A stretch of DNA of 64,000 nucleotides from Varroa destructor. Its lineage: Eukaryota; Arthropoda; Arachnida; Mesostigmata; Varroidae. The stretch is from positions 12,564,578-12,628,577 of the forward strand of contig NW_019211458.1 in the NCBI RefSeq assembly GCF_002443255.2, written 5' to 3'. A program made the position numbers and the translations under genes. A model generated the notes under the pieces. The model saw only the letters and a list, made by a program, of their open reading frames with translations, was not told the DNA's origin and did no database searches. Shown piece by piece: positions 12,069 through 23,136 of this stretch; position 1 is the first letter of the stretch; every line of letters starts with the position of its first letter.

Positions 12069-13474
12069 CTAATTAATTAATTAAACTAAAACAGTATTAC
12101 ATTTTTCCTCGATGAGATACGTAGCTCCAAAATGAACTAACATCGTATTTTTCGTACATTGGCACAATAATATGGACGCTCAGACCCAGTGTTAAAAGAA
12201 CTAGTATTTGCTGGTTAAGAAAGCTTTGATGACCATAAAATTTAAATATTTCCTATGAAACTTATGAATCGAAATGGAATGTTTGGGTCTCCAGGGGTTG
12301 CAAAATACGTACCACAGCTAAACCGCTCCGCTGAACATCTAATCCATCCGTTTCATCAAACCATCATCATTTCCCAAAAGAGAATCGATATTTGAGCATC
12401 GGCGAACATTTTTCCCCGTAAATCACTGTGCCTCCACTGACATCATTATACATCCATGGTTGCCAATTTTTTGCACCGCTCAAAGCTGTGTAATGTCCCA
12501 TTCTATTCGAGGGGTTACGTTGACGCTAAATTGGAAAAAGGCTAACCGAAGGACACTGGTATTATTACATAGGCTCTCTTTGGCTGTCGAGTGATTCGTT
12601 AAGGTGGGGCTGGATTTCCGAGCTCTGTGCGCAATATGGTCGGGGCAGCGGTTTCGTGTTTGTATTAGAAATAGAGTGAAGCGACCGGAACAAAGACTAA
12701 GCATCGTTGCTGCTATCTCAATGCCGTCTGCAATGCGATATCTGGTGTCGATTAGAAATCCCTCGAGGCTGCTTACTGCTTTTACTCCGCCATCGCATGG
12801 CCAACCACGCGGTAAACTAACGGCTGTACCGTCAGTACACAACGCTACTACGGTTCGTCACGTAATGCCAACTTCGTAACAGAAGAAACTGAGTGAAGCA
12901 GTTAATGCATGCAATTACGCCAAGTGATTAACTACTGGAAGCACTTTTTGAGAACTTTGAGCCTGTTGTTCCTCATCGAAACTGAACAGTCCTTTGTAAA
13001 GGAAATTTGTAATTCCTTAAGCAAACAGGAGTTAAAATTAACCTTGTACTGCAGATATGTGTAACTATATCTACATAACAATAAATTTGTTCAGTGGTTG
13101 CCCATCTCGTTCGTAATTGCTCATCTGCATTTTTATCATCTCGCCTACTCTCCTAGATTGGGTTTTCTGACCTTCGTTGAAGAAGACATAACAATAAACA
13201 CTAAGGAAATCCAAAGGCCGCAGATGTGATAGTCGTAGCAAACCCGCACAGCTGTACACAAGCTACAGGGAGAAACAGTGTGCACTAGTTGCAGCAGGTG
13301 TTCAGGTACGGTGTACAAGGCAAAACACCGGCGCAATACTGATAGATGTAGCAGTGCGTAGTCGGGGTCGGCTCCGGCGTGTCATCAACTTGGGTCGGTT
13401 ATTGCGGCCTTGGCCCCGATGTCCCCCAGATCTGCTATAATCCCATTAGGTAAATGTGATCTGGCCTAGCTTTT
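12069..13474. other. Non-coding stretch with one longer unexplained frame
   Basis: A minus frame of 120 codons (12480-12842, no ATG at its start) and an opposing plus frame of 91 codons overlap in a GC-richer patch. Neither has a recognisable domain, and the length is near the chance maximum for the window. I see nothing else here. Confidence 0.4.
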
Positions 13475-13612
13475 GAAAAGAAAAAGGAGACAGTGCACAG
13501 GACAGCCGACGAAGACAGGCTGGAGGAATGACATTTGCTGGCCAGCTATACTTGGAGGAAAAGAACAGAGCCAAATGGGGGTCTAATTGGGGGCGTCACC
13601 CAGCGTATGTAG
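13475..13612 (+). pseudogene. Fragment of a LINE (RTE-like) C-terminus
   Basis: Non-LTR retrotransposon proteins of the RTE/CR1 kind end with a basic stretch, then RW-x-DDI, then a phrase like AG-x-W-x-(6)-R-x-x-W-x-x-x-x-AYV. In frame 1 the sequence gives KRKRRQCTGQPTKTGWRNDI. In the next frame it gives FAGQLYLEEKNRAKWGSN and then a short stretch ending HPAYV. The phrase therefore appears in order but across a frameshift, as expected for a decayed copy. No enzyme domain is present in this piece. Chance resemblance is possible because the match is short and needs two frames. Confidence 0.4.
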
Positions 13613-13632
13613 ATTGCTCGAGCCAAACAGAA

Positions 13633-13760
13633 GTGAAAGCAGTGCGCAAGAAGAGATCAATGATGCGGTGGTTACGCTGACATGACGACAGGAAGAAGGC
13701 TCCATCACTACAGCTGGTATTGGAGGCAGCAGTAGTGACCGGAAGAATCGTGTAAGCGCA
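13633..13760 (+). pseudogene. Second LINE C-terminal-like fragment
   Basis: One plus frame reads AVRKKRSMMRWLR, then a stop, then HDDRKKAPSLQLVLEAAVV. RTE/CR1-type LINEs carry RRL-x-WLGH-x-x-R-x-DD-R followed by a basic linker just before the RW-x-DDI motif. Here it lies after that motif, not before. This implies either a second partial copy or a rearranged one. The in-frame stop falls where the conserved G-H would be. Weak, short match. Confidence 0.28.
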
Positions 13761-14929
13761 TTTTTGATTTAACTGTTTGCCGCCGTACAACTCTCAGGTA
13801 GATGCTATTCCGGATATCAGCAGAACAGTCGCTACCGCTTTTAGTAACATTGGCATGTCATTCCGCGTGGTTTTCAAATGACTAACCAGTTGACAAGCAT
13901 GTAGGGCTTTAAGTGTCCCTGTAACAATAGTACTTCGGCAATTTAGACTTGGAATCTAACTCGAGTGCGAGCATCAAGTCCGAAGCCTACCGGCTTAGAC
14001 TTACGACAGGACAAATGACCGAGCGGCACGCTGCTAGCTGTCGCGTTTTGTTTTTTCGAAACATAGGGAATCAAGAGTGAAGAGAAATAACAATAGTAGT
14101 GGGAAATGTGTCGAGGTAAAAGAGAAAACGACGAACAGGTCTAAGGCCCACTATGGTGTCAGGCTATGTGGTGATGTATAAAGGCATGTTCCAGAAATCG
14201 TCTTGTAGGGGATGCTCGAATAATCTGAGAGCTTGTCCTCAACGTCATTTAAAGTGCACCTCTTTCTATGCCATCTTTCTTCTCGGTAAGCAGGGTTGGC
14301 CCGTGCTCCTTTTTTGGAGAAGTCGGTACGGCTCAAATGCGTTCGTGATAAAAGCCGACCTATACCAGATCTTGGCAGATGGCCGAAAGTCACTGAGTGG
14401 GCTGAAATGTACTGCTGCCAGTCACGCAAGTTTCAGGCCAAAAAAGCCACCAACCTGGTTGAGCCTGCATTGCCACCATAGTCAGGTCGTTACACGACTG
14501 AGTATTGCGACGTTTGGGCAGGCAGAACGCTGAATCTCCATGAAGAGAAATTAGATTGAATTAAATAACGTACTCCATGGCCGTAACATCGTGCAATTTC
14601 AGCATAATCGCTTTGTTAGAGCTAATCATAAGTGGGGCTCAAATGTTGGATACAAAATTTGGTAAAACGACTACTAAAAGTAGTTATTTTAAGAAAATTA
14701 TTAAAAAAAAACCTTACAAGAGAAGAGCCCAAAAAACACTTAGTTGCTTATACCGAAGGAGCACTTGGAGTTTCGGATTTATCGAAAACTATTAGAATAT
14801 ATTGTGTTAAAAAATTGTAAATACTGCTCACTATACCTTTTACAGTGATGATCATCTATGATTAGTTGATTATGTGGATCACAATGCCTTCAGCATTTAC
14901 CAATAATACCAAGAACATCTTAATAATTC

Positions 14930-14933
<4 letters not shown>
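13761..14933. other. Non-coding stretch
   Basis: A 126-codon plus frame (14153-14533) overlaps an equally open minus frame of 92 codons. No domain, signal or splice pattern was recognised, so I do not call it a gene. The rest is AT-rich and featureless. Confidence 0.45.

Positions 14934-14962
<29 letters not shown>
14934..14962. repeat. (TA)n microsatellite
   Basis: About 14 uninterrupted TA units. Confidence 0.92.
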
Positions 14963-14964
<2 letters not shown>

Positions 14965-17900
14965 TGAAAACAAGTCATACGAACTGTAAAACATGTTATA
15001 ACACCAGGCTAAGGTATCGCAAAGTCCGCGCTAATACGGTGAGACTACATTACCACATATCTAGCGAATACGACAACGTTCGTACTACCAAATTCCTTTT
15101 TAATAGCCATATAGATAAAGGCATGGCGAAAATTCCCAAAATTCAAACGTCAGTTATCTGTGTGTCTCCAGACGCGTGCACAAAGTGGCGATCGTGCTTC
15201 GTTTCACAAAGCCGATATGAATGAATTGTCTTGCTCCACGTGCGTTTGGCGTACATACTCTAATAGGACTTCTCGTTACCTATTCATTTGCGATAGTTTA
15301 TATGCTCGCACATTGCTGGTAGTGTTAAAATGTTTTTGTTGTTTGTCACGAACTTCCGACGGCCTAAGCGGTATGGCACCGCTTTTGATCAAACATCGCG
15401 GGAAAGCCCGAAAGCTTGCTGAGGCTGTGAGCCCGTGTTAATTGGTAGTTTGCTTCATCTAGATTTGCTGTGTGTGACACTCCTGTTTTATCCGACAGCA
15501 AATTTCAAAGTCTGCCGGAAAATCGGGGCTCGTCAATGTATTTTTTGCATAAAAAAAGGGGCAAATTATTTGAAAGCACATAAGTACACAGGAAAAAAAT
15601 TCCGGTTTTTCTTTCACGATACACACTATATATTCTATTGTATATGAATTACTTTTACCAAACTCAGCTAAAGATGAATGACAACTTATAAATAGCATAT
15701 ATATGTATGCCGCATGTGGTATTTCTCTAGAAACCTAAGATCATTTGCCTCACCCCCTTCAGTATAAGGAAATCAATAACTTTAGTTATATATTATCTAC
15801 GTTAAACCAAACAGCTTGTAGAAAAATATCATAATTCTACTAAATATGATTAGTCTGAATTAACACGTAGTTTTTCAGTGACCCTACTTGAAATCTACAG
15901 CCTGCTCCTAACTCCGATGCGACATTACGTCTAGCTATTCGCTCTATTTTGCTTCAAGCTGCTATTGAACAAGTTCTAATGAAGTACGTTTGATTAAACT
16001 ACGCGTTAACGTAAACGTTACAGAAGTTTTTTTACCATTGACAATGGCTAAGAAGTTTGCTCAAGTGAACTAATGTCAGAATGTCTTTTCTTACAAGTTG
16101 CATTTTACGGTCGTGCAGAATGCATAGAATAACTAATGCGAGAGAATATGCTATAGCAGACTGCAGTAGCTTTATCGTATCTATGATGATTTACTTATTA
16201 CAGATGAATGTTTTATATTACTTTGAGGCCACTGTTAAGTTGTGTGACTGCGTGCACGTCTTGAGACCATGTACCCTCCGTAACATGCTGCAGGTAATTG
16301 ATTAGAGAACATAATTGAGAACGTAATGTTCCCTTTACGATTTGTTTACCTGTAAATTAACAAATAATTAGTCAGAATCCTGCACCTATCACAGGAAGAC
16401 AAGCTCAAGCTGAATTTCGTTTGTTTACATAAAATAGGCTTTGATATCACAGCGTTGTAGTTTATTCCATTGGCATCCTATTAGAAAGCTCAGGATCTCT
16501 TCAACTAACACTTTATTGTCCCAACTGGATCGCCTCGCCTTGACGGTCAATCTATAGCTTCCTCTGTTTGCCTATCTGGGTAGTTTCTCTCAACGTTATA
16601 CAAACGTAATGACAACCTGATCAAAAAACCTCATGAGAAACGTCTCCACCTGTCAGCTTAAGTAAGGCAGCGCTCCTACTAAAATCCTTTCTTCCACTAG
16701 TGGTAAACCTTACAAACGACAGTGATCACATTGCTTTTATATGAAAGAGAGATTAAGGCTAAGGTGAGGACGACTAGTAAAGACGCGGCAAAACGATTAA
16801 GTGTTACGTGTCAAAGTAGGTGTAATTGCTTGTTTTATATGAATTTTATTAAATGTGCAGGCAACCAGAACCTTAATATTATATTTCCGTGTGATGCAAG
16901 GGTAAATAAAATTGCATGAGTCATGCCCTGACAATAATATTAAGGATCCCGAGAGCAAATATCGGTATCTTTTGTTGAATACTTAATTAATAGATGCTAG
17001 CCGATTAGTTATTACTCTAAACTAGGGAAGCGATTGAAGGAAACATTTTATTTGGGGCTAGCTTTTTTGGTAATATGTGTCTGACGTTATGTAATAGTTC
17101 TGTGTGTATCGCTTATAGAGGTAAAATCTTTTGGTGATCCTTATTCACATCGGTCTCCATAATGTAAACGATAATTAAAGGCGCCTCCTGTCAAGGGTCA
17201 CAGAGAATTAGGTTTCTGTTAAGGCTAGATCTAATAATATTCTGATGTACGCTCCCAGTCTACGATATATCTAACACATATTCTTTAATACAAATGCAAT
17301 GGATACAGAGTCCTACATGTCTCTGTTCGCATCAGGTGGAAGGAAAGAAACAAGGAAAGCATGATAATATGGTGCGTCGTGTTTTGTCTTTTTGTAAACC
17401 TTTTTTTTATTTAAACTTTAACGTATCCTCGAAAGAGTATATACTTCTTACTAAATATTTTTCTAGCATTTAATTGATATAAATTTTGTGAGAAAAAAAT
17501 AAATGCAAAAAATAATTGTCATTTATCTCCTAAACGGACAGCCGTCAATGCAGCAGCTTGAACGGCTAAACTTCTGGCTGAACAAGAGAAAATCATTACA
17601 TTGAGTTCCGTCATAACACACATGTATACATATATAAAGTCAGTCATGTAATCATAAAGAGAACTGTTGCAAAATAAAAATTCATGTTTTATTTCTCGAT
17701 GATTAGAAAAGCAGCAACTATTGTATATGTGTAATTACAAAAACATAAAGCTAGGAAGATTCTATGCAGAGCACGTGTACTCAGAATTTTGTAACGTTAC
17801 ACCAAATCCAATTCAGTGTTAGGAAGTCTAAGGAAAATAGCAAATTACACAGACCTCCTGATCTGGTGCACTAACAACGAGGCAATTTTTGCCCCTCTGG

Positions 17901-19571
17901 AGCAGTGATCCCTTTTTACGTTGATTAAAATTGAAAATAATTCGACTTGCGTACAGTTCCGCGTCGACCCATTCGACTTCTCCAATATTGGAAGAATTAA
18001 CTAGAGGCAAAGAGAAATGGTGATGCCCGCTCTAATATGCTCCAGATGCGCCCCACGCTCCGCTGTATAGAACTATTGAGAAAAGTAATTTCGCTCAAAT
18101 TGTTTAGTTTCGTCCCACCCTAAACGAAAAATATTTAGTAACGAGTAGAAAAAGGACCGGGATGAGGATCGTTTATTGTTTGAGAAATCCAAGCATTTGC
18201 CGTTAGAGAATGTCTGGTAAAATATGATCTCTGATTGGATGACTGGAGCTTTAATGCTGTAAATTGAAAACACCGTTTACTTCAAAAGCAAAGTGAATAC
18301 GTATTGAGTATTTCGTTAGCTGCTTTTCAATGGCGCATTGTTGTTTTCGACAGAAAAATCGACCGGAAATAATTGAATTCCCGAGGACGGTAACGATATT
18401 TTTTTAAATTAAAGAGGCAGTTAATGAAATAGCATTGTTTGGCTTACTGCCGAAGATCAAGTATCTGGTAAATGTGGAGTTAGGCCAGTAATATTGTCTT
18501 ATATTAAATAGATAAAATACTGTGCATCTAATATCCGCACGAGTACATATATAACCTAGATATTGCTAGATATTGGCAGCTTACCAGTTACTATGAAAAG
18601 TTAGCACACTCTTGAGAAGAATCGATTGCGAATAACTTTAATAGCGATGAGTTAATTGTTTCGAGATAATCCAGAAGTTCGCTTGTGCCAAAATCGTACA
18701 TTAAAAATATTAGCACATACTACTCCAAGGCCTAATTCATTTGCTGTATGAAACGAAGCGGTAGATAAAGTAACAGAATACTAACAATAAATTAATTTTT
18801 GCCCACGATACACGTACCGTATGCCATATCACAAATAACAAATCAGACGGATTGATCATATTAAATGGCCAAAAGTATAGTCGTTTTGAAAAACCTAAAG
18901 TATCAGTAAAATACGACGCCGCGAACAGGTTGAACCTGAGTCAAACAAACAAATCTACGAAAAAATCAATCCGAGCTGAAATATGCAGTACGTAGATAAA
19001 ACACTTGGTAATTAGAGATATTTTGATAGAACAGCTGGGGATGACAGCCTGAGACTGTTACGTAAATAGAATCGTCTTTGATGGGCATCAATAGACGTCA
19101 ACCAAATAGTACCTCACACAGCGTTTGTAGAACGATTGCCAAGTATCGGAAATAATACCAGTAAATACAACTTAACATTAAAGATCACAGAGACTAGATT
19201 AGAATGATGATTAGAGGGCTAGATTATAATGATCGTATTTACTTCTATTGCCAAGCCTTATATTTTTAATTCTAATCATTCGAAATATTCATGGTTATCT
19301 TAATTTGTTAGTGAAAATTGAACTTGCCACTGCTGATAGACCACAATTAAAATGTTCGAGCTAAAAGATGCGGCAGTCATGGCGGCGGTTAAGGAAATTT
19401 AAATATTTGTTTAGCTATAATTGTAACTCATGACACAGTTCATGCCAGTCATAGTACTGCCACGCTGACATTTGGATTTTGCTACCTTCTCTTAGCGTTT
19501 ACTATCCATTCTATTAAATACTTTACTAATTCTAAACCGAACGAGATTCCGAGTTTTATCATATTGTGGAG
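14963..19571. other. Long AT-rich non-coding stretch
   Basis: No gene, RNA gene or mobile element was recognised in about 4.6 kb. The only longer frames (86-93 codons at 14964-15441) are of chance length. A short GC-richer patch at 15.3-15.4 kb is otherwise unremarkable. Confidence 0.5.
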
Positions 19572-19587
19572 ATATATATATATATAT
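19572..19587. repeat. (AT)n microsatellite
   Basis: Eight AT units immediately upstream of a reverse-transcriptase-like frame. Confidence 0.85.
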
Positions 19588-19614
19588 CCTATTCTATTTA
19601 GTAATAAATACTTC

Positions 19615-19842
19615 TTTACACTGTGCCTCAGGGTGTCTTTGAGGCAAGGTAACATGTGTTATTGCTACATTTCTGGTCTAGTTCTAATGGATCGGGAAAG
19701 CACAATGGCCTGGGTATACAGTGGGATGCCTAATACGTTCCGCTCTCAATCTCCTAGAGATCGTTGCGGGAGGATACAATTAGTTTTATGTATGCCTACC
19801 AAGAGGAAAAGCAATTCAACATGTGTAAAATACATTCTGTGA
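19615..19842 (+). pseudogene. Reverse-transcriptase remnant of a non-LTR element
   Basis: The frame contains LRVSLRQGNMCYCYISG followed by VLMDRES. In RTE/Jockey-type reverse transcriptases the corresponding conserved block is V-x-LRQG-C-x-LSPLLF followed shortly by a MDRIS-like phrase. The block is recognisable through RQG, but the L-S-P that follows is lost. About 50 residues later comes CGRIQLVLCMPT, where the family has the G-x-R-I-x-x-LLFADD active-site block. Spacing is right, but both catalytic aspartates are missing. This is therefore an inactive fragment of the palm domain. Upstream sequence is a TA repeat and shows no further RT blocks. It could be chance, but motif order and spacing argue for a true relic. 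Confidence 0.42.
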
Positions 19843-21262
19843 TGTGATATTTAACGCACTTTAATTAAAATATAATATTGGGTTTATTTGTTTAAAACGG
19901 AATTTACCGTGTGCGTGCAGTGTGATATGCTTCTTATATACGTTACACATTTACATACGGTAAGGCTATAGACGTCGAGGCCGCGGTAAAAGAACGCTCT
20001 TACTAACGTTAAAGCTAGCTGTCGTAGCAAGGGCCTTCCCGTGTCTCAATATTTCGGTCCAGTATTGCCGGAAGGTTTGCTCGTAGCACGAAACGAAGTG
20101 TGCCTATGACTGCAACGTGTCCCTTAAAGCAGCAGGCAAGCACGCTACCCACGGAACTATCACGTAGCTATGTCTTCAGGTGTTGTCAGTTGTTATCGAT
20201 TCATCACTGTGGTATTGTTGGCTCAGTCTTTGATATCGACAGCCTGTCAGTTTTTCAGCAAACAAAATCGAGTCCTGCCAAGGAAGTTCTAAAAACGTCC
20301 TGGCAATAGACACTAACCTGTGACAACCACGGTAGCAGGATTAACTATAATTTACTGGAATATTATCCATGGCGTTATTGTATTGGTGTTCCTGGAGCGT
20401 ACAGCCTAGGCTGTTCTCCATTAAATTAGATTACTAACGGATTTTGTTTTACGATGGTTTTATTTAACTTCGATAAAAAACAAGTAGAAGTGACAAATTA
20501 CTTTTTTGGTAATTGCACCTGTACATTCGCTCTAGATATAGCAATTTGAAACGTCTTCTTAGTTAACGTTACAACCATTAACAGACAGGCAAAAAGTATA
20601 AAGCAAATAATTTATGTACAGGTCTTGTTTCTTCGTTCTTAGTCGTACTTTTGACACTGTATGATTGCTTATAATTCAGGCGGGCGAATTATCATGTATC
20701 TATCACAAAACAACTGTATTTTCGGCCATACAGCGCGGATCTTATAAGCGGGAAGGCAAGGAACCAGAGCCGGATCGTAGCGAGCGGCCACGTCAATATC
20801 GGTTATCACCAGTATGATCCTCCGATCCTGGACGCGTATGTCTAGTAGAGTCCATATCAGTCAATATCGCGTTTTCTGAATTCGCTCTCTTAGTAATGAC
20901 GATTTCCACGCTGCTAATAGCAGCTTCGACTGGTCGAGAATTGGTCGTATTCAGCTACGGTTAGCGGTGGTTAAAAAGGAGCCGGCGCCTGTATTCTTTC
21001 TAGTTTCCCAGCTTAACTTAATCCAAGCAACCTTGAACTCTCCTCTCCAACTATAGTTAGGTGGCCCGAGCGGACGACAAAATAAAAGCGCTTCGAGTCT
21101 TCCAAGGCCTACATCTAAATAAAGCACATGAAACAAAACTTATTTGAAACAAGGGACAGTCAATATCTATTCACAGTGTCTCATTGTTAGAGTTAGAATA
21201 CGTATTTATCTGCGATCAGTTCTGCAGGTGTCATTTGTTAAACATATTTAGTTCGTCGCGCA
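19843..21262. other. Non-coding stretch
   Basis: No gene is supported. Small frames at 20100-20309 and 20951-21136 have no recognised content. Confidence 0.55.
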
Positions 21263-21720
21263 TTGTACGTAATATACCGTCGTCGAGTACAAAATGTCGA
21301 GTGTAAAAAGAAAATAAAATTTCTGTTAATTATGCATTATAGAATAGAGGTTAAGTGTGGTCTTCCTTGGTATTCGTCATGCATCAACCTTGTATCACGT
21401 TTATCGCTTTGCAGAAGAAAACATTACAAAGAGTACTGCATTACAATGGGTGATTCGTATGTGCGCAAACATTGTAAAATTGTTAACGTTCAGTGACATA
21501 CACAAAACGTAATCCAACGATTCCGTGACACAACATCCTTATGGAATCAAAGGTGTCCTCGATTGACAGATCGAGAGCTTCTGTTGAATCAATCTACCGC
21601 ATCCTCGATTCTGATTGGGAAATGTTATCACAGCAATGTTCGTTACGTAAACTTGTATTATTCATATAAATTTCTTGTATCGTATCAAAAATTGTACAGT
21701 TTTTCGTTGATTTGCCTTTA
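21263..21720 (+). pseudogene. Decayed Tc1/mariner-type transposase, N-terminal helix-turn-helix region
   Basis: One plus frame runs about 152 codons with a single internal TGA (21494). About ten stops would be expected by chance, so the openness is notable. Just after the TGA it reads NVIQRFRDTTSLWNQRCPRL then TDRELLLNQ. This resembles the second helix-turn-helix of Tc1/mariner transposases: a V-x-R-x-x-R-F-x-ETG phrase, then a basic G-R-P-x-x-LT stretch and an acidic helix. The diagnostic G-R-P is degraded to C-P-R. No DDE catalytic part follows, since the frame ends in AT-rich sequence. If real, this is the DNA-binding end of an inactive element, perhaps related to the C-terminal fragment near 2.6 kb. 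Confidence 0.42.
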
Positions 21721-22344
21721 AGAGGGCAGACTAATATCGTCTCTCTGTGTGGTCGGACGGTGGTCCCACGAAGATATGCTTGCAAAATTATCGTACGAGA
21801 TGTCGTCTACAGAAAACAACAAATCTGGATAACAAAATAATTGCTTTGAGAAAATTGCAAAACTGAAAAAAAATCAATTTCCTTTAAGAAGCACTAGGTC
21901 ACCTATGGTCAAAACCGACAAACGTGCAAAGTGTTTCTACTAATCTTATAGTGTCAAGTCTATGACTCTGAAACTTATCGATTCTGTTGAAAAATGTTAG
22001 TAGGGTAGTTTATTTGATGAATGAAAATCTTCATGCCTTCATTGCTAGTGGCTATGGCTAAGATGTATCCGTTTTCAGTAGCAGTGTGTATTATTTCGAA
22101 TAATTTGGGTTTATTTCTAGGCTGTTAAAAGGCATTAGAATTAGGCATATTTACACTATACCTATGCCGATCTATTCGTATATGTCTAACAGTTGAATGT
22201 CATGATCGACGCTGAGTGGTAAAATGAGACACTTGAGAATGCTGTTAGTTGCGAACTCTTAGGCTAAGCTAAAAATACTCGTATCATTGCATTTATCCGG
22301 CCGTTGAAATTTCGAAATATGCTAGTGCATGATGTGCGTTAAAA
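21721..22344. other. Non-coding stretch
   Basis: AT-rich, no recognised feature. Confidence 0.55.
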
Positions 22345-22861
22345 TCAGGATGTTATTTCCACTTCGACTTCGTTTCCCTTCCTCTTCGCGTTTGGTCGGT
22401 GGAAGGAAAGTGACCATTGCCTTGCATAGTCGTCGCCTTGACCGTCGACAGATAGTGCAATTCGTATGCTGTTACCCGTTGGCTTTACAGGTTCAGATGC
22501 TGGCCATACTGCTGTACTAGACAGGATAGCATTTGGGGTGTTTTTCTCTTCTTGTCATGTCGTGAAGGAAAAGGCATTGCAGTCACTGAGGCCGCAGCTA
22601 GACTCACCCTTTGTTAGCTGGCCGCCTTCCGCTACCGTTATCGCCTAACTTAAGGGCATTTGGTCTTACGCCCTCCAGGAACAACGCGGAGTTCGTGTCA
22701 TCTGAAACGAAAACTTCGTAAGATGTGCAGGGGATGAAGAAAGGAGCACCGTCAAAAACGCAACGCGGAGGGCGTTGAGTCGCATCACAACTGAAAGAGC
22801 ACAACCCATCCGGCCTGAACAGTTCCCCTCCGCTCGGCATTTCCAGATTCAATACCACTCA
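22345..22861 (-). CDS. Candidate two-exon gene fragment, function unknown
   Basis: On the minus strand an 84-codon open frame (down to 22608) meets the strong donor sequence GG|GTGAGT. After 91 bases comes a pyrimidine-containing acceptor, ATCCTGTCTAG, at 22517. The second exon (22516-22345) continues in the correct phase. The split glycine codon GG|T is completed, and the frame runs 56 codons to a stop, reading for example SIRIALSVDGQGDDYARQWS and ending NEVEVEITS. Phase-correct joining across a consensus donor is the main support. The DNA is GC-richer than its surroundings. I recognise no domain. The 5' end is unclear: the first exon's frame is closed upstream by a TGA at 22859, so an upstream exon or a frameshift would be needed. 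It may be a real terminal gene fragment, a processed relic or coincidence. Confidence 0.3.
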
Positions 22862-22917
22862 GTCGGTCAAAGGGATTTTGGCCCGGCCACGGTTTTTTTT
22901 GGCTATTAGCAATCTTC

Positions 22918-23136
22918 TCAAATGCTCACAGATATGACAACATTACTATCACTAGAGCCCACATCGGAGTGTTTGCGCAGACTGAGTGTGTTATGAGGTT
23001 CCATGCAATTCCACAAGGGCAGTGATCTGGCTACGACATAATTGCCTTCTCCGAGCTCTCGAGTTTGCAGATAGTCCTGGTAGGGCTCGTCACTTAACCT
23101 CGTAACGTATAGTGTGGTTGTTGGAATCGCTTGATG
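22918..23136 (-). other. Open frame upstream of the candidate gene, possible further exon
   Basis: A 72-codon minus-strand frame without an initial ATG reads, in part, RLSDEPYQDYLQTRELGEGN and ends near a donor-like TCT|GTGAGC at 22929. Composition is coding-like and it lies directly upstream of the candidate two-exon fragment on the same strand. I could not find an acceptor in the following frame that keeps phase, so linkage is unproven. No family was recognised. Confidence 0.25.

Noticed and set aside
12480..12842. 120-codon minus-strand frame in a GC-richer patch
   Set aside because: No domain, no ATG at its start and an opposing frame equally open. Length is at the chance maximum for the window.
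14153..14533. 126-codon plus frame
   Set aside because: Minus frame of 92 codons overlaps it, no recognisable content, no splice sites or conserved motif.
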